Shown here: piece after piece, positions 27,801 to 36,289 of the stretch | Numbering within the stretch: the first letter of the stretch is position 1 | Layout of the letters: each line of letters begins with the position of its first letter | Assembly (NCBI GenBank): GCA_027490725.1 | Contig: JAIXXN010000037.1 | Location: 55,844-119,843 of the forward strand | Source of the DNA: Oxalobacteraceae bacterium | GTDB taxonomy: Bacteria; Pseudomonadota; Gammaproteobacteria; Burkholderiales; Burkholderiaceae_D | Reading direction: 5' to 3' | Length of the DNA: 64,000 nt | Translations under genes and position numbers: made by a program | The notes under the pieces: generated by a model | Databases searched by the model: none | Told to the model about the DNA's origin: nothing | The model's input: only the letters and a program-made list of their open reading frames with translations

Positions 27801-28436
27801 TTATTTCAACTGTTCGATGATGCTGGCGACTTTGGTGGTGATCACGTCGACCGCGGGGCCATTGGCGCCGTGTGGAAGGATTACGTCGGCATACCGTTTG
27901 GTCGGCTCGATAAACTGGCGGTGCATAGGGCGTACCGTTTCCAGATACTGGCTTACTACGCTTTCGACGGTGCGGCCTCGCTCGGTAATATCACGCTGCA
28001 TGCGGCGGATGAAGCGAACATCGGAAGCGGTATCGACAAAGATCTTCAGCGACATCAATTTGCGTAAGTCTGCGTCGTACAAGGCAAACAGGCCTTCGAT
28101 GACGATCACCGGGGCTGGTTTGACCGCAATGGTACGATCTGAGCGGTTGTCGATCGTGAAGTCGTACTCAGGCATGGCGATGGTTTCGCCGTTGCGCAAA
28201 GCCTGCACGTGCTGGACCAGCAAAGGCCAGTCAAACGCTTGGGGATGGTCGTAATTCTGCTTGCGGCGGACTTCGGGGCTGAGATCGGATTGGTCGCGGT
28301 AGTAGTCGTCCTGCATCACGACCGAGACCATTTCGGCGCCAAACGACGCCAGTACTTGCTGGGAAACCGTCGATTTACCACTGCCGCTACCGCCTGCGAC
28401 ACCAATAATAAACGGCTGGAAGGAATTCTTGTTCAT
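27801..28436 (-). CDS. udk: Uridine kinase
   Basis: Pyrimidine salvage enzyme that phosphorylates uridine and cytidine. The protein has 211 residues. The P-loop GGSGSGKS is at residues 15-22, followed by VVMQDDYYRDQSDL, YDHPQAFDWPLL and IVIEGLFALYDADLR, all diagnostic. The frame opens at a TTG (28463), but ATG 28436 gives the standard N-terminus. It sits between two copies of the same palindromic repeat. Confidence 0.95.
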   Translation of the reverse strand: MNKNSFQPFIIGVAGGSGSGKSTVSQQVLASFGAEMVSVVMQDDYYRDQSDLSPEVRRKQNYDHPQAFDWPLLVQHVQALRNGETIAMPEYDFTIDNRSDRTIAVKPAPVIVIEGLFALYDADLRKLMSLKIFVDTASDVRFIRRMQRDITERGRTVESVVSQYLETVRPMHRQFIEPTKRYADVILPHGANGPAVDVITTKVASIIEQLK

Positions 28437-28491
28437 GCCGAATGATACCGGAACCACGGCCAAACGGACAGAGACAGGCTAATCCTCAACA

Positions 28492-28578
28492 GGGGTCAGA
28501 TCCGACATTAAGACACAAACCCGGCCTTAATTCAGCTCCAAAGGTACAGTCCGTGTCCGGATGTCGGATCTGACCCCG
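28492..28578. repeat. Inverted-repeat element, copy 2 (other side of udk)
   Basis: Arms at 28492-28516 and 28553-28578 share GGGGTCAGATCCGACAT with copy 1, while the loop sequence differs. The pair brackets udk with 692 bp between them. Confidence 0.8.
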
Positions 28579-28855
28579 GTTTGCGAAGTTGGTACTGCGG
28601 CAACAGTGGCTTGGACTCGACTTTGATGCGAATCCGGAGAGGTTATCTTTCAAGTAACATCAATCCCATTTAGGAATAGGTCACCACACTGCCTTAGCTC
28701 TGCACTAGTCTCACTTCCCCAGTTTAAGCACCGCCTGCTCGCCAAGCAGCGCGAAACTCAGCTCACGTCAGCCGATAGAAAGCGGTGGCCGCCAGTATTT
28801 CATGGCATGCCCCTAGCGGCCCGTGGCAGTTGATCCTGCGCAGCTTTGACCGGCC
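28579..28855. other. Non-coding stretch between repeat and histone-like gene
   Basis: No convincing ORF, RNA gene or strong hairpin is seen in these 277 bases. The upstream 28464-28578 part is mostly the palindromic repeat. Confidence 0.5.
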
Positions 28856-29602
28856 TTAGCTTTTCTTCGGACGCCCCGTCTTCAGTTGCGGCAAGCTGGC
28901 CAGTACATTTTGCAGCGTCGCCAGATCGATCTGGCTGATCAGCGCAACGCCGATCCGCAGCAACTCGCTTTTCTTGATCTCGAAGCCGGCTTTCAGGCAG
29001 GCTTTCTTGACTTGACCCAGCACCGCATATTCCTGCTCAGGCATGGTAAAGCTGTCACGTACCAGTTTCTCTTTACGCACTTTGTCCTTCAGTGCTTCCT
29101 CTGCGGCCGCCGGTTTCGACGCGGTCTTCGGCGCAACCTTGGCCACCAACGGTTTGCCGGCTGGCTTGGCGACCACTTTAGCAGGCGCTTTGGCCGGTGC
29201 TTTCACAAGGGCTTTCGACGCCGTCTTCGCGACCACTTTGCCACCTGCAGGCTTGGACGCAGCCTTGACCGGCGCCTTGGCGACCACTTTGGCCGCTGCC
29301 TTGGCAGGTGCCTTGGTAGGTGCCTTGGCGGGAGCTTTGGCGGACTGAGCAACGGCTTTGCCGGCGACCGGTTTCACGGCAGCTTTTACGGCAGCTTTTA
29401 CGGCAGGCTTGCTTGCGCTAGCAGCAGCAGGCTTACTCGCGACTTTAACCACCGGCTTGGCTGCAGGCTTGGCGACCGCCTTAGCCACCGGCTTCACGGC
29501 CATTGTTGCAACCGGTTTTGCGGCGGCACTGACCTCTGGCGGCTTCGCCGGGGCCGGGGCCGGGGCCTTACCATTCAAGGCGTCATTCGCGGATTTATTC
29601 AT
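28856..29602 (-). CDS. Histone H1-like basic protein with conserved C-terminal domain
   Basis: 248 residues. Residues from about 10 to 170 are a low-complexity Lys/Ala/Pro/Val array of PAKAPAK/KPAAK-type units, like bacterial histone H1 (AlgP/HctB-like) tails. The last about 75 residues, starting KEKLVRDSFTMPEQEYAVLGQVKKACLKAGFEIKKSELLRIGVALI, look like a compact ribbon-helix-helix-like domain. It probably binds DNA or another polyanion. GGAGC precedes the ATG. No operon partner. The repeat DNA makes length polymorphism likely. Confidence 0.7.
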   Translation of the reverse strand: MNKSANDALNGKAPAPAPAKPPEVSAAAKPVATMAVKPVAKAVAKPAAKPVVKVASKPAAASASKPAVKAAVKAAVKPVAGKAVAQSAKAPAKAPTKAPAKAAAKVVAKAPVKAASKPAGGKVVAKTASKALVKAPAKAPAKVVAKPAGKPLVAKVAPKTASKPAAAEEALKDKVRKEKLVRDSFTMPEQEYAVLGQVKKACLKAGFEIKKSELLRIGVALISQIDLATLQNVLASLPQLKTGRPKKS

Positions 29603-29665
29603 AGCTGCTCCAATCGAAGTTTACAATATAAACAATATATACCATTTATAAGATTATTGCTTGCA

Positions 29666-30049
29666 CTAACTCAAATGTGCTGCCACATGGGCAAACAGCA
29701 CGCCCGGATTCACCGGTTTGCGCAAAAATTCAACCGCGCCAACGCTGCGCCCCAGGGCTTCATCTTCGGGCTGGCTTTTCGCGGTCAGGAACAGGACCGG
29801 AATGGCGCTGGTGGCGGGATTAGCTTTGAGCCGGCGGCAGGTTTCATAGCCATCCATCTCGGGCATCATGATGTCGAGCAGGATCAGATCTACCGTCCCC
29901 GAGGCGACAATCTGCAAGGCCGTGGCGCCGCTGGTGGCGACCTTGGTGTTATAGCGGTCACGTAGCAGCGTGGCCAGCAGCGTGATATTGTCCGGGGTGT
30001 CGTCGACGATCAGTATGGTCTTGCGCTGCTGGCTGGGGTTCATATTCAC
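29666..30049 (-). CDS. Stand-alone response-regulator receiver
   Basis: 127-residue single REC domain: the acidic pair is in ILIVDDTPDN, the phospho-acceptor Asp in LILLDIMMPEMDG, and the Lys in FLRKPVNPGVLF. There is no output domain. It overlaps the hybrid kinase by 4 bp (ATGA), so it is its coupled partner and probably a phosphate acceptor or an adaptor acting by protein contact. Confidence 0.92.
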   Translation of the reverse strand: MNMNPSQQRKTILIVDDTPDNITLLATLLRDRYNTKVATSGATALQIVASGTVDLILLDIMMPEMDGYETCRRLKANPATSAIPVLFLTAKSQPEDEALGRSVGAVEFLRKPVNPGVLFAHVAAHLS

Positions 30050-32676
30050 TCCTGATCTAGTGCTGCCAGCAATCTGCCCGCAGCTTCAAATTGATAGTGT
30101 TCCATGTAATCGGTCAGCCGGCTCATTTGTACCGGCGTAAGCAGGCTCGCCAGCAGCGTCCGCACCCGTTCGAAATACTCGCCGCTCTCGCCACTAAATT
30201 CCGCCAGCAGCGTGCGCAACTCCGCAACCGCCTGACGCGCATCGGCCACCGTGGCACCCGCTTCGTCACGCGGCGGCAGCGGCGGGATCACCTTGATCGA
30301 GATGCCGAGCCAGCGGGACAGTACGCTATACAGGCGCTGCGGGTCGATCGGCTTGGTGATGTAGTCCTGCATACCCTCCTCCATGCAGCGGCTCTGCATA
30401 CCCGCCAGTGCGCGCGAGGTAACGGCGATCAGCGGCAGGTCATCGAAGCGTTTATCCTGCCGCAGCAAACGGGTCGCCTCATGACCATCCATCACCGGCA
30501 TGGCCAGATCCATCAGCACCAGGTCGTAGCCCTTCGGCCCGACGGCGAACAGCCGGTCGAGCGCTTCCTGACCGTTACCGACCGAGTCGACCTCCAGCCC
30601 TTGCAGCTCGAGCAGCTCGCGCGTCACATACTGATTAACCAGACTATCTTCGGCGAGCAATACGCGGGCGGTACGGTGCGGCGATGGCTGCAGCAGCAGA
30701 TCGGCCACCGCGCCCTGATGTAGTACCGCCTGCACCGACAGTGCGGCCGCATCGGAGCGCGCCAGTTGCAGATCAAAATAGAAGGTCGAACCGAATCCCG
30801 GACGGCTCTCGACTTCGATGATGCCCCCCATCAGACGCACCAGTTGCTGCGAAATCGACAGTCCCAGCCCGGTGCCGCCATAGTGACGGGTGGTTGACCC
30901 ATTGGCCTGACTAAAGGCCCGGAACAGCCGCCCTTTCTGCTGCGCCGTCATGCCGATACCGGTATCGCGCACCGAGAAACGCAGTCGCACCATGCCCTCC
31001 GGAGCATTGGCCGGCGCCAGCTGGCAGTGCAGTTCCAGCTCGCCCTGCTCGGTAAATTTGACAGCATTGTTGGCCAGATTGATCAGCACCTGCCCCAGTC
31101 GCAACGGATCACCCGCCAGATAGCGTGGCACGTCATCAGCCACCGTCACCAGATAGCGCAGCTGCTTTTCGCTGGCGCGTTGCGCCGTCACACTGGAGAC
31201 GTTACCCAGTACATCATCAAGCAGGAAGGGAATGTGTTCGACTTCCAGACGGCCTGCTTCGATTTTCGAAAAATCCAGAATGTCGTTGATGATCCCCAGC
31301 AGCGACAGCGCGGCACGGTGGATCTTGGTGATGTAATCATGCTGCTTGGGCGTCATTTCCGTGCGCAACGCCAGATACGCCATGCCGATCACGGCGCTCA
31401 TCGGTGTGCGGATCTCGTGACTCATATTGGCAAGGAATTCGGACTTGGCAATATTCGCCGCTTCCGCCATCACGTTGGCGTTGACCAGCTTCTGTTCGCG
31501 CTCGCGCCGGTCGCTGATGTCGCGGATGAAGGCGCAGAACTCGTAGTTGTGATGCCCTTCCGATTTCACTTTGGTGATTGCCAGTTCGATCGGGAATTCA
31601 TCGCCGTTGCGGCGCAGAGCCACCACTTCGACCCGCGAATCGAGCACGCCAGCAGCGGCACTGCCGGCCGCCAAACGCTGCATGCCGCGCAAGTGTTCAA
31701 AGCGGAAGCGCTGCGGGATGATGGTCTGGTCCAGCGACAATCCCATCACCTCGTCGCGACTCCAGCCAAAGGTGCGCTCGGCCTGGGTATTCCAGCCCAC
31801 GATATTTCCCGCCAGATCCATCCGCACGACCGCGTCCAGCGCGGTATCGACGATGGTCTGCAGCTTGGCCTGACTATCGCTGAGCCGCTGCATCGATTCG
31901 GTCAGCTCGCGCGTGCGGGTCGCAATGCGCTGTTCCAGTGCGCTATTCAGTTCCCGCAGTTCGTGTTCGGCATCGCGTACCCGGGTCAGCGCATCGCGGA
32001 AGCGCAGCACCGCGCCGGACAAGCGCCCCACCTGATCCTCGCGATCCAGACCGGAGAGTTTGATATCGGTTTCGCCACGGGTCAGCTTCTCCAGACTGGT
32101 CTGGATATCGGCAAACGGCCGCGCTGCACGCCGCCCCACCACAAAAATCGACACCACAATGGCCAGCGCCAGCAGCAGATTGGCGGCGATCGTATTAAAA
32201 ATCTGGCGCCGCAAATCGCGGTCGATCTGCTCGCGCGAAAACGCCAGATCGATCGAGCCAACCGCGAAGCTGCGGCGCGCATCGTTAAAGCTGATATCGC
32301 GATGCACTTTGATGGCGGCCACCGGCGCAGGAGTTGGCGAGACATAGCTGGCCACTTCCGTACCATTCGGTGCCAGTACGCGCAGCACCAGCACTTCCGG
32401 CGTCGCGCCAGAGGCATCGACTACGCTGTTGATGGCCGCACTGTTAATGTCGAACAGCGGCCGTGCCAGCGCCTGCGACAGCACGGCCGCCAGCCGCTCG
32501 GCGCGTTCCTGCAGATTCTGCTCCGCTTCGCGACTGAGCGAACGCATGATGTAGGTGGTGTATACCGCAGTAGACAGTGCCACGGCGATGAAGATCGCGC
32601 AGCCCAGACGCAGCAGGATATTGCGCCGCCAGGCGCACTGCAGGCGTGCCAGCAACCCGCCAGCGGGAGGATTCAA
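30046..32676 (-). CDS. Hybrid sensor histidine kinase (HAMP-PAS-HisKA-HATPase-REC)
   Basis: Inner-membrane kinase of about 876 residues. TM1 is near the N-terminus (LGCAIFIAVALSTAVYTTYIM), followed by a periplasmic sensor of about 110 residues and TM2 (ANLLLALAIVVSIFVVG). Then come HAMP, PAS (IVDTALDAVVRMDLAGNIVGWN), HisKA with the phospho-His in FLANMSHEIRTPMSAVIGM (near residue 420), HATPase (GTGLGLSIS) and a REC domain with Asp in LVLMDLAMPVMDG (near 720). The frame opens at 32796, but that would overlap the binding-protein gene by 116 bp. TTG 32676, or an ATT at 32685 overlapping that gene's stop and six bases after AAGGAG, is more likely. Confidence 0.88.
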   Translation of the reverse strand: MNPPAGGLLARLQCAWRRNILLRLGCAIFIAVALSTAVYTTYIMRSLSREAEQNLQERAERLAAVLSQALARPLFDINSAAINSVVDASGATPEVLVLRVLAPNGTEVASYVSPTPAPVAAIKVHRDISFNDARRSFAVGSIDLAFSREQIDRDLRRQIFNTIAANLLLALAIVVSIFVVGRRAARPFADIQTSLEKLTRGETDIKLSGLDREDQVGRLSGAVLRFRDALTRVRDAEHELRELNSALEQRIATRTRELTESMQRLSDSQAKLQTIVDTALDAVVRMDLAGNIVGWNTQAERTFGWSRDEVMGLSLDQTIIPQRFRFEHLRGMQRLAAGSAAAGVLDSRVEVVALRRNGDEFPIELAITKVKSEGHHNYEFCAFIRDISDRREREQKLVNANVMAEAANIAKSEFLANMSHEIRTPMSAVIGMAYLALRTEMTPKQHDYITKIHRAALSLLGIINDILDFSKIEAGRLEVEHIPFLLDDVLGNVSSVTAQRASEKQLRYLVTVADDVPRYLAGDPLRLGQVLINLANNAVKFTEQGELELHCQLAPANAPEGMVRLRFSVRDTGIGMTAQQKGRLFRAFSQANGSTTRHYGGTGLGLSISQQLVRLMGGIIEVESRPGFGSTFYFDLQLARSDAAALSVQAVLHQGAVADLLLQPSPHRTARVLLAEDSLVNQYVTRELLELQGLEVDSVGNGQEALDRLFAVGPKGYDLVLMDLAMPVMDGHEATRLLRQDKRFDDLPLIAVTSRALAGMQSRCMEEGMQDYITKPIDPQRLYSVLSRWLGISIKVIPPLPPRDEAGATVADARQAVAELRTLLAEFSGESGEYFERVRTLLASLLTPVQMSRLTDYMEHYQFEAAGRLLAALDQE

Positions 32677-32680
32677 TGCA

Positions 32681-33496
32681 TCAATGACGGGCTCCTTCTG
32701 CCGCCTCCAGCTTGCGATAGGCGACACTATTACGCGCCTCTTCCACCGCCCGCCAGATCCGATCGGCAAGTTGCGGATCAGCCGCCACCAGTCCATGCGA
32801 CAGGATCAGAAAATACGGCTTTTCGATAATCGGAATCGGTAGCTGCTCCAGTTCCCCGGCCAGTGGTCCGTGCATCAGGCTATACGCATCACTGCCGCCA
32901 ACGGCTGCCGCAGCCACCCGCCCGGCGATCAGCTTGCGCGCCAGTTCGTCGGCGCGCTGGCTCCCCTCATCGACTTCTACATTCAGGCCACGCAGCACAT
33001 CGCCGACCGAATAACCGAGCTGGAAACCGACCGTACCATCCAGATTGCGGAAGCTCTTGCCATCCCATTCAACTTTGCTACCACGCCGGCGCAACACCAT
33101 ATAGCTATCGATATGCATCCGCTTGCTGGCATCGACCACCTGACCACCGGGATATTCGCCCAGCGCGCGCCGGTCGGGCTTATAGCTGACCGCAAACGCT
33201 CCCTCCACCGCATTCGCCTTGAGCTGTGCCAGACAGCGCTTCCAAGGGATGCTCTGGAATTCGAAGCGCAGATCCAGCTTTTGCTCGACCATCTTCAGCA
33301 GCGCAAAATTGAGCCCGGCGCCAGACTCGGTACGCCATGGCAGCACATTGGTCTGTTCAAAGCACAGCCGCAAAGGCTCGCGCCGTTCGGCAGCACTGGC
33401 CGGCGTAGGCGTCAGAGTCAGAGTCAGCATCACTGCCAGCGATAGCGCCAGGCCCGCTCCAGCGGCAACGCGTTTCAGACTCTGGCCATTCATCAT
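32681..33496 (-). CDS. Periplasmic amino-acid-type binding protein linked to the kinase
   Basis: 271-residue exported SBP_bac_3-like protein: signal peptide with a repetitive MLTLTLTPTPASA ending, then LRLCFEQTNVLPWRTESGAGLNFALLKMVEQKLDLRFEFQSIPWKRC. No ABC permease or ATPase is adjacent. It is the first gene of an operon with the hybrid kinase and receiver, and its stop overlaps the kinase start region. It therefore probably serves as a ligand-sensing partner of the kinase, not as a transporter subunit. Ligand unknown. Confidence 0.85.
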   Translation of the reverse strand: MMNGQSLKRVAAGAGLALSLAVMLTLTLTPTPASAAERREPLRLCFEQTNVLPWRTESGAGLNFALLKMVEQKLDLRFEFQSIPWKRCLAQLKANAVEGAFAVSYKPDRRALGEYPGGQVVDASKRMHIDSYMVLRRRGSKVEWDGKSFRNLDGTVGFQLGYSVGDVLRGLNVEVDEGSQRADELARKLIAGRVAAAAVGGSDAYSLMHGPLAGELEQLPIPIIEKPYFLILSHGLVAADPQLADRIWRAVEEARNSVAYRKLEAAEGARH

Positions 33497-33506
33497 CGTC
33501 TCCGGT

Positions 33507-34961
33507 TTAGGTATTGCAACGTAGACTAAAGTCTACACCTACTTCATCCCATTGCTCCTGTTCCTTCTCCAGCCAGTAGGACAAAGTCGGGTGATCGTTG
33601 ATCCAGCTGCGCCGGATCTCCAGTTCGATGCGGCTCTTCACGCGTAATCTGAGCTGACTGAAATCGACATCCATGCGCGCATGCATCAGCAGCACGGCCA
33701 GCCGCAAAGCCGCCACCGCCTTGACGAAATCGGGCTCGTTCAAGACCTCCGCGACTTTGCGCAGATTGCCTTTATGCGCCAGAATCAGGCGCGCCAGGAT
33801 TTTCTGCTCGCGCGCCGTAAAACCCGGCAAATCGGCATTTTCGACCATATAGGCAGCATGTTTGTGGTAGCCGGTATGCGACACCACCATGCCCATTTCG
33901 TGCAGCAGCGCACTCCAGTACAGATGACGCGTGTACTGATCGCTGGCAGGCTTGGTCTGCGCGTACAGCGCCAGTGCGTCCTGCGCCACCCGGCTGGCGC
34001 GCTGCTGATCGCAATGGAAGCGCTGCTGGCAGTCCAGCACCGATTGTTCGCGCCGGTCACGCTTGGTGGAACGCAGATGCAGATCCCACATCACGCCCAT
34101 GCGCAGTCCCGCCTCGATCGGCAGCACCTGCGGAATTTCCAGTTCGCGCACCAGTCCAATCAGAATCGCCAGCCCGCCGATAATGGTGCCGGCGCGGTCC
34201 GGACGCAGCCCGGGCAGGTCGATTTTGCTGACATGACCGAATTCGATAAAGCGTTGTTTCAGCGCACTCAGGGTGGCGCCATTCACTTCACGCCCGATAC
34301 CGTTCTTGATAATGATGTCGGCAATCGTGCGCGCGGTGCCCGAAGAACCGTAGCACTGCTTCCAGAATTGCGGGTGGTACGGCGGCGCCGCGTCCTCGAA
34401 GTGGCTGCGTGCCGACAGAATCGCTGCTTCGAACGACGCTGCATCAACCCGCCCGCCGATGAAGAACGACAGACTCTGTTTCACGGTGCCGACGCTGAAC
34501 GACTCGACCCGTTCGATTTCCTGACCGCGCCCCAGTATCAGTTCAGTGGAGCCGCCGCCGATATCGATCACCAGGCGCCGCTCGCCCGGGGTCGCCAGAG
34601 CGTTCGATACCCCCATATAGATCAGCCGGCCCTCTTCCTCGCCCGAGATGATCTCGATAGGATAGCCGATGGCCAGTTCGGCCTGCGGTAGAAACGCCGC
34701 ACCATTGCGCGCCACCCGCATCGCGGACGTCGCCACCACGCGCACCGCGTCGAGGCGATAGCCGGCCAGCACGTTGCGGAAGTTTTTCAGACAATTGAGT
34801 GCGGTCTGCATGGCCGCCGGCGTGAGATTGCCTTCCTCATCGAGCCCGGCGGCCAGGCGTATCGGCTCGCGTACGCTTTTCAGAACACGAATGGCGTCGC
34901 CATCGTGCTTGCCGATGTGGAGACGAAAACTGTTGGAACCCAGATCTACTGCTGCATACAT
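33507..34961 (-). CDS. ppx: Exopolyphosphatase (Ppx/GppA family)
   Basis: 484-residue ASKHA-fold phosphatase that releases phosphate from polyphosphate (or pppGpp). The N-terminal signature AAVDLGSNSFRLHIG, the middle VIDIGGGSTELILG with catalytic Glu upstream in ISGEEEGRLIYMG, and a C-terminal HD-like helical region (YWSALLHEMGMVVSHTGYHKHAAY) are present. ppk is not adjacent. Three Pho-box-like repeats end 97 bp upstream of the start, consistent with phosphate control. Confidence 0.93.
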   Translation of the reverse strand: MYAAVDLGSNSFRLHIGKHDGDAIRVLKSVREPIRLAAGLDEEGNLTPAAMQTALNCLKNFRNVLAGYRLDAVRVVATSAMRVARNGAAFLPQAELAIGYPIEIISGEEEGRLIYMGVSNALATPGERRLVIDIGGGSTELILGRGQEIERVESFSVGTVKQSLSFFIGGRVDAASFEAAILSARSHFEDAAPPYHPQFWKQCYGSSGTARTIADIIIKNGIGREVNGATLSALKQRFIEFGHVSKIDLPGLRPDRAGTIIGGLAILIGLVRELEIPQVLPIEAGLRMGVMWDLHLRSTKRDRREQSVLDCQQRFHCDQQRASRVAQDALALYAQTKPASDQYTRHLYWSALLHEMGMVVSHTGYHKHAAYMVENADLPGFTAREQKILARLILAHKGNLRKVAEVLNEPDFVKAVAALRLAVLLMHARMDVDFSQLRLRVKSRIELEIRRSWINDHPTLSYWLEKEQEQWDEVGVDFSLRCNT

Positions 34962-35057
34962 ATTTGGAAGCCTCTCCGGGAGCCGGACATCGGCAATGCG
35001 CCGAGAATAATCAAACTAAACGATTTATATGATTATAGATCACCATAAGCGCAGTTT

Positions 35058-35086
35058 GTGACCGCTTGATGACGACTTCCTGACAG
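35058..35086 (-). promoter_or_regulatory. Three tandem PhoB-box-like repeats upstream of ppx
   Basis: Read toward ppx: CTGTCAG, GAAG, TCGTCAT, CAAG, CGGTCAC, an 11-bp periodicity with matches of 6, 5 and 5 out of 7 to CTGTCAT. Ten bases later comes TATGGT, and a TATAAT lies ten bases beyond that. Confidence 0.55.
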
Positions 35087-35101
35087 GGGCCTGCCCAGGC
35101 C

Positions 35102-36277
35102 TCAGACTTCTTGCGGCTCGGCACTGGCTGCTGCCACCACCACCCGGTTGCGACCTTCGCGTTTGGCCTGCTGCAGCGCCTCGTCAGCGCGTTTAAACAG
35201 ACTTACGGCAACATCGTCGGCACGGATGGTGGTCACTCCCAGACTGGCCGTCATATTGATAATCGCCTTGCCCGCCTTGACGGGGGCCGCTGCAATGGCC
35301 AGCCGGATCCGCTCGGCCACCATGCAGGCATCGTCCTGCGCCGTGCGCGGCAGCTGGATGGCGAACTCGGCGCCGCCCAGCCTCCCCATCAGATCGCTAT
35401 CGCGCAGTTGTTTTTGGCACACCTCCACCATGGCCTTGAGCACCAGATCGCCGACCGGATGGCCGTAATGTTCATTGATGCGTTTGAAATCATCGAACTT
35501 CAGCAGAATCAGCGAGGTCGGCTGGCCGGGACGGCGCGCCAGCGCTATCCATGGCGCTAAGGCCTGATAGAAACCGCGCCGGTTCGGCACGTCGGTGAGC
35601 GCATCGTTGACTTCCAGACGCGCCAGTTCGCTTTCCTGTTGTTCGCGGCTCAGCAACAGATAGCCGAACACATTGCCCAGCGTGAGCAGGTACAGGGTAA
35701 CGATGCCGGCGCCTTGCAGCACCCCGGAGCTGAGCCACAGCACGCCATCGGGCATCAGCGCCGTCAGCACGCTGCGCAGAATGATCACCAGCGTCAGCAA
35801 CAGATTCGCCAGTACCAGATAGCGGCGCAGCAGTGTACCGCGACGCCAGCCGCGACCCAGTGCCGCCGCACCGGCCAGGAAGAAGAAGCCGGCCACCATG
35901 CCGGCAATGCCGATCCGCTCGCCGGCAGGCATATCGAGCAGCCAGGCGCCCGTGAACAGGCCGATTGAAACGCCCAGTGCCGGCAGCAGATAGCGCCGCC
36001 AGACACGCCGTCCGGCCAGCTCCCACCATGCCGAGGTATCGAGCGCAAAGCCGCTGAACAGCAGCGCGTAGGCGAAGGGGATGGTCAAAAAGTCCGGCAG
36101 TGCACCGCGCAGATACAGCAAGCCCCAGGCCAGCGCCTGGAATTGCCGCGCCATGCGCCAGCTGCGCATGCTCGCCGTCGGTGCCAGCCGGCCTTCCTGC
36201 TGCTGATAAAAGAACAGCGCCGCGCACAGGCTGAAATTGCCCAGCGCTAGCGCCAGCACCAGCGTTTTGATATCCAT
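35102..36277 (-). CDS. Membrane GGDEF protein with degenerate GGAEF site
   Basis: 391 residues. The N-terminal 200 or so form six to seven hydrophobic helices. A GGDEF domain follows, with NDALTDVPNRRGFYQALAP and the signature GGAEF at residues 301-305 (bases 35363-35377; the third position is GCC Ala where active enzymes have Asp or Glu). The inhibitory-site motif RDSD (292-295) is five residues before it, in the standard I-site position. The loss of the metal-binding acid predicts little or no diguanylate cyclase activity, while the I-site could still bind c-di-GMP. It is the gene upstream of ppx. Confidence 0.9.
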   Translation of the reverse strand: MDIKTLVLALALGNFSLCAALFFYQQQEGRLAPTASMRSWRMARQFQALAWGLLYLRGALPDFLTIPFAYALLFSGFALDTSAWWELAGRRVWRRYLLPALGVSIGLFTGAWLLDMPAGERIGIAGMVAGFFFLAGAAALGRGWRRGTLLRRYLVLANLLLTLVIILRSVLTALMPDGVLWLSSGVLQGAGIVTLYLLTLGNVFGYLLLSREQQESELARLEVNDALTDVPNRRGFYQALAPWIALARRPGQPTSLILLKFDDFKRINEHYGHPVGDLVLKAMVEVCQKQLRDSDLMGRLGGAEFAIQLPRTAQDDACMVAERIRLAIAAAPVKAGKAIINMTASLGVTTIRADDVAVSLFKRADEALQQAKREGRNRVVVAAASAEPQEV

Positions 36278-36289
36278 GCCCTGAGGTCT

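Noticed and set aside
27705..28578. Possible CRISPR or tandem array from repeated GGGGTCAGATCCGACAT
   Set aside because: Only four arm occurrences in two inverted pairs 0.7 kb apart, with no regular spacers and no cas genes.
29043..29651. Ala/Gly/Phe-rich frames opposite the histone-like gene
   Set aside because: They arise from the low-complexity KPAAK repeat DNA read on the other strand; no ribosome binding site.
31027..32829. 600-codon plus-strand frame opposite the hybrid kinase
   Set aside because: Antisense shadow: no domain, and the minus strand encodes HAMP, PAS and HisKA motifs in order.
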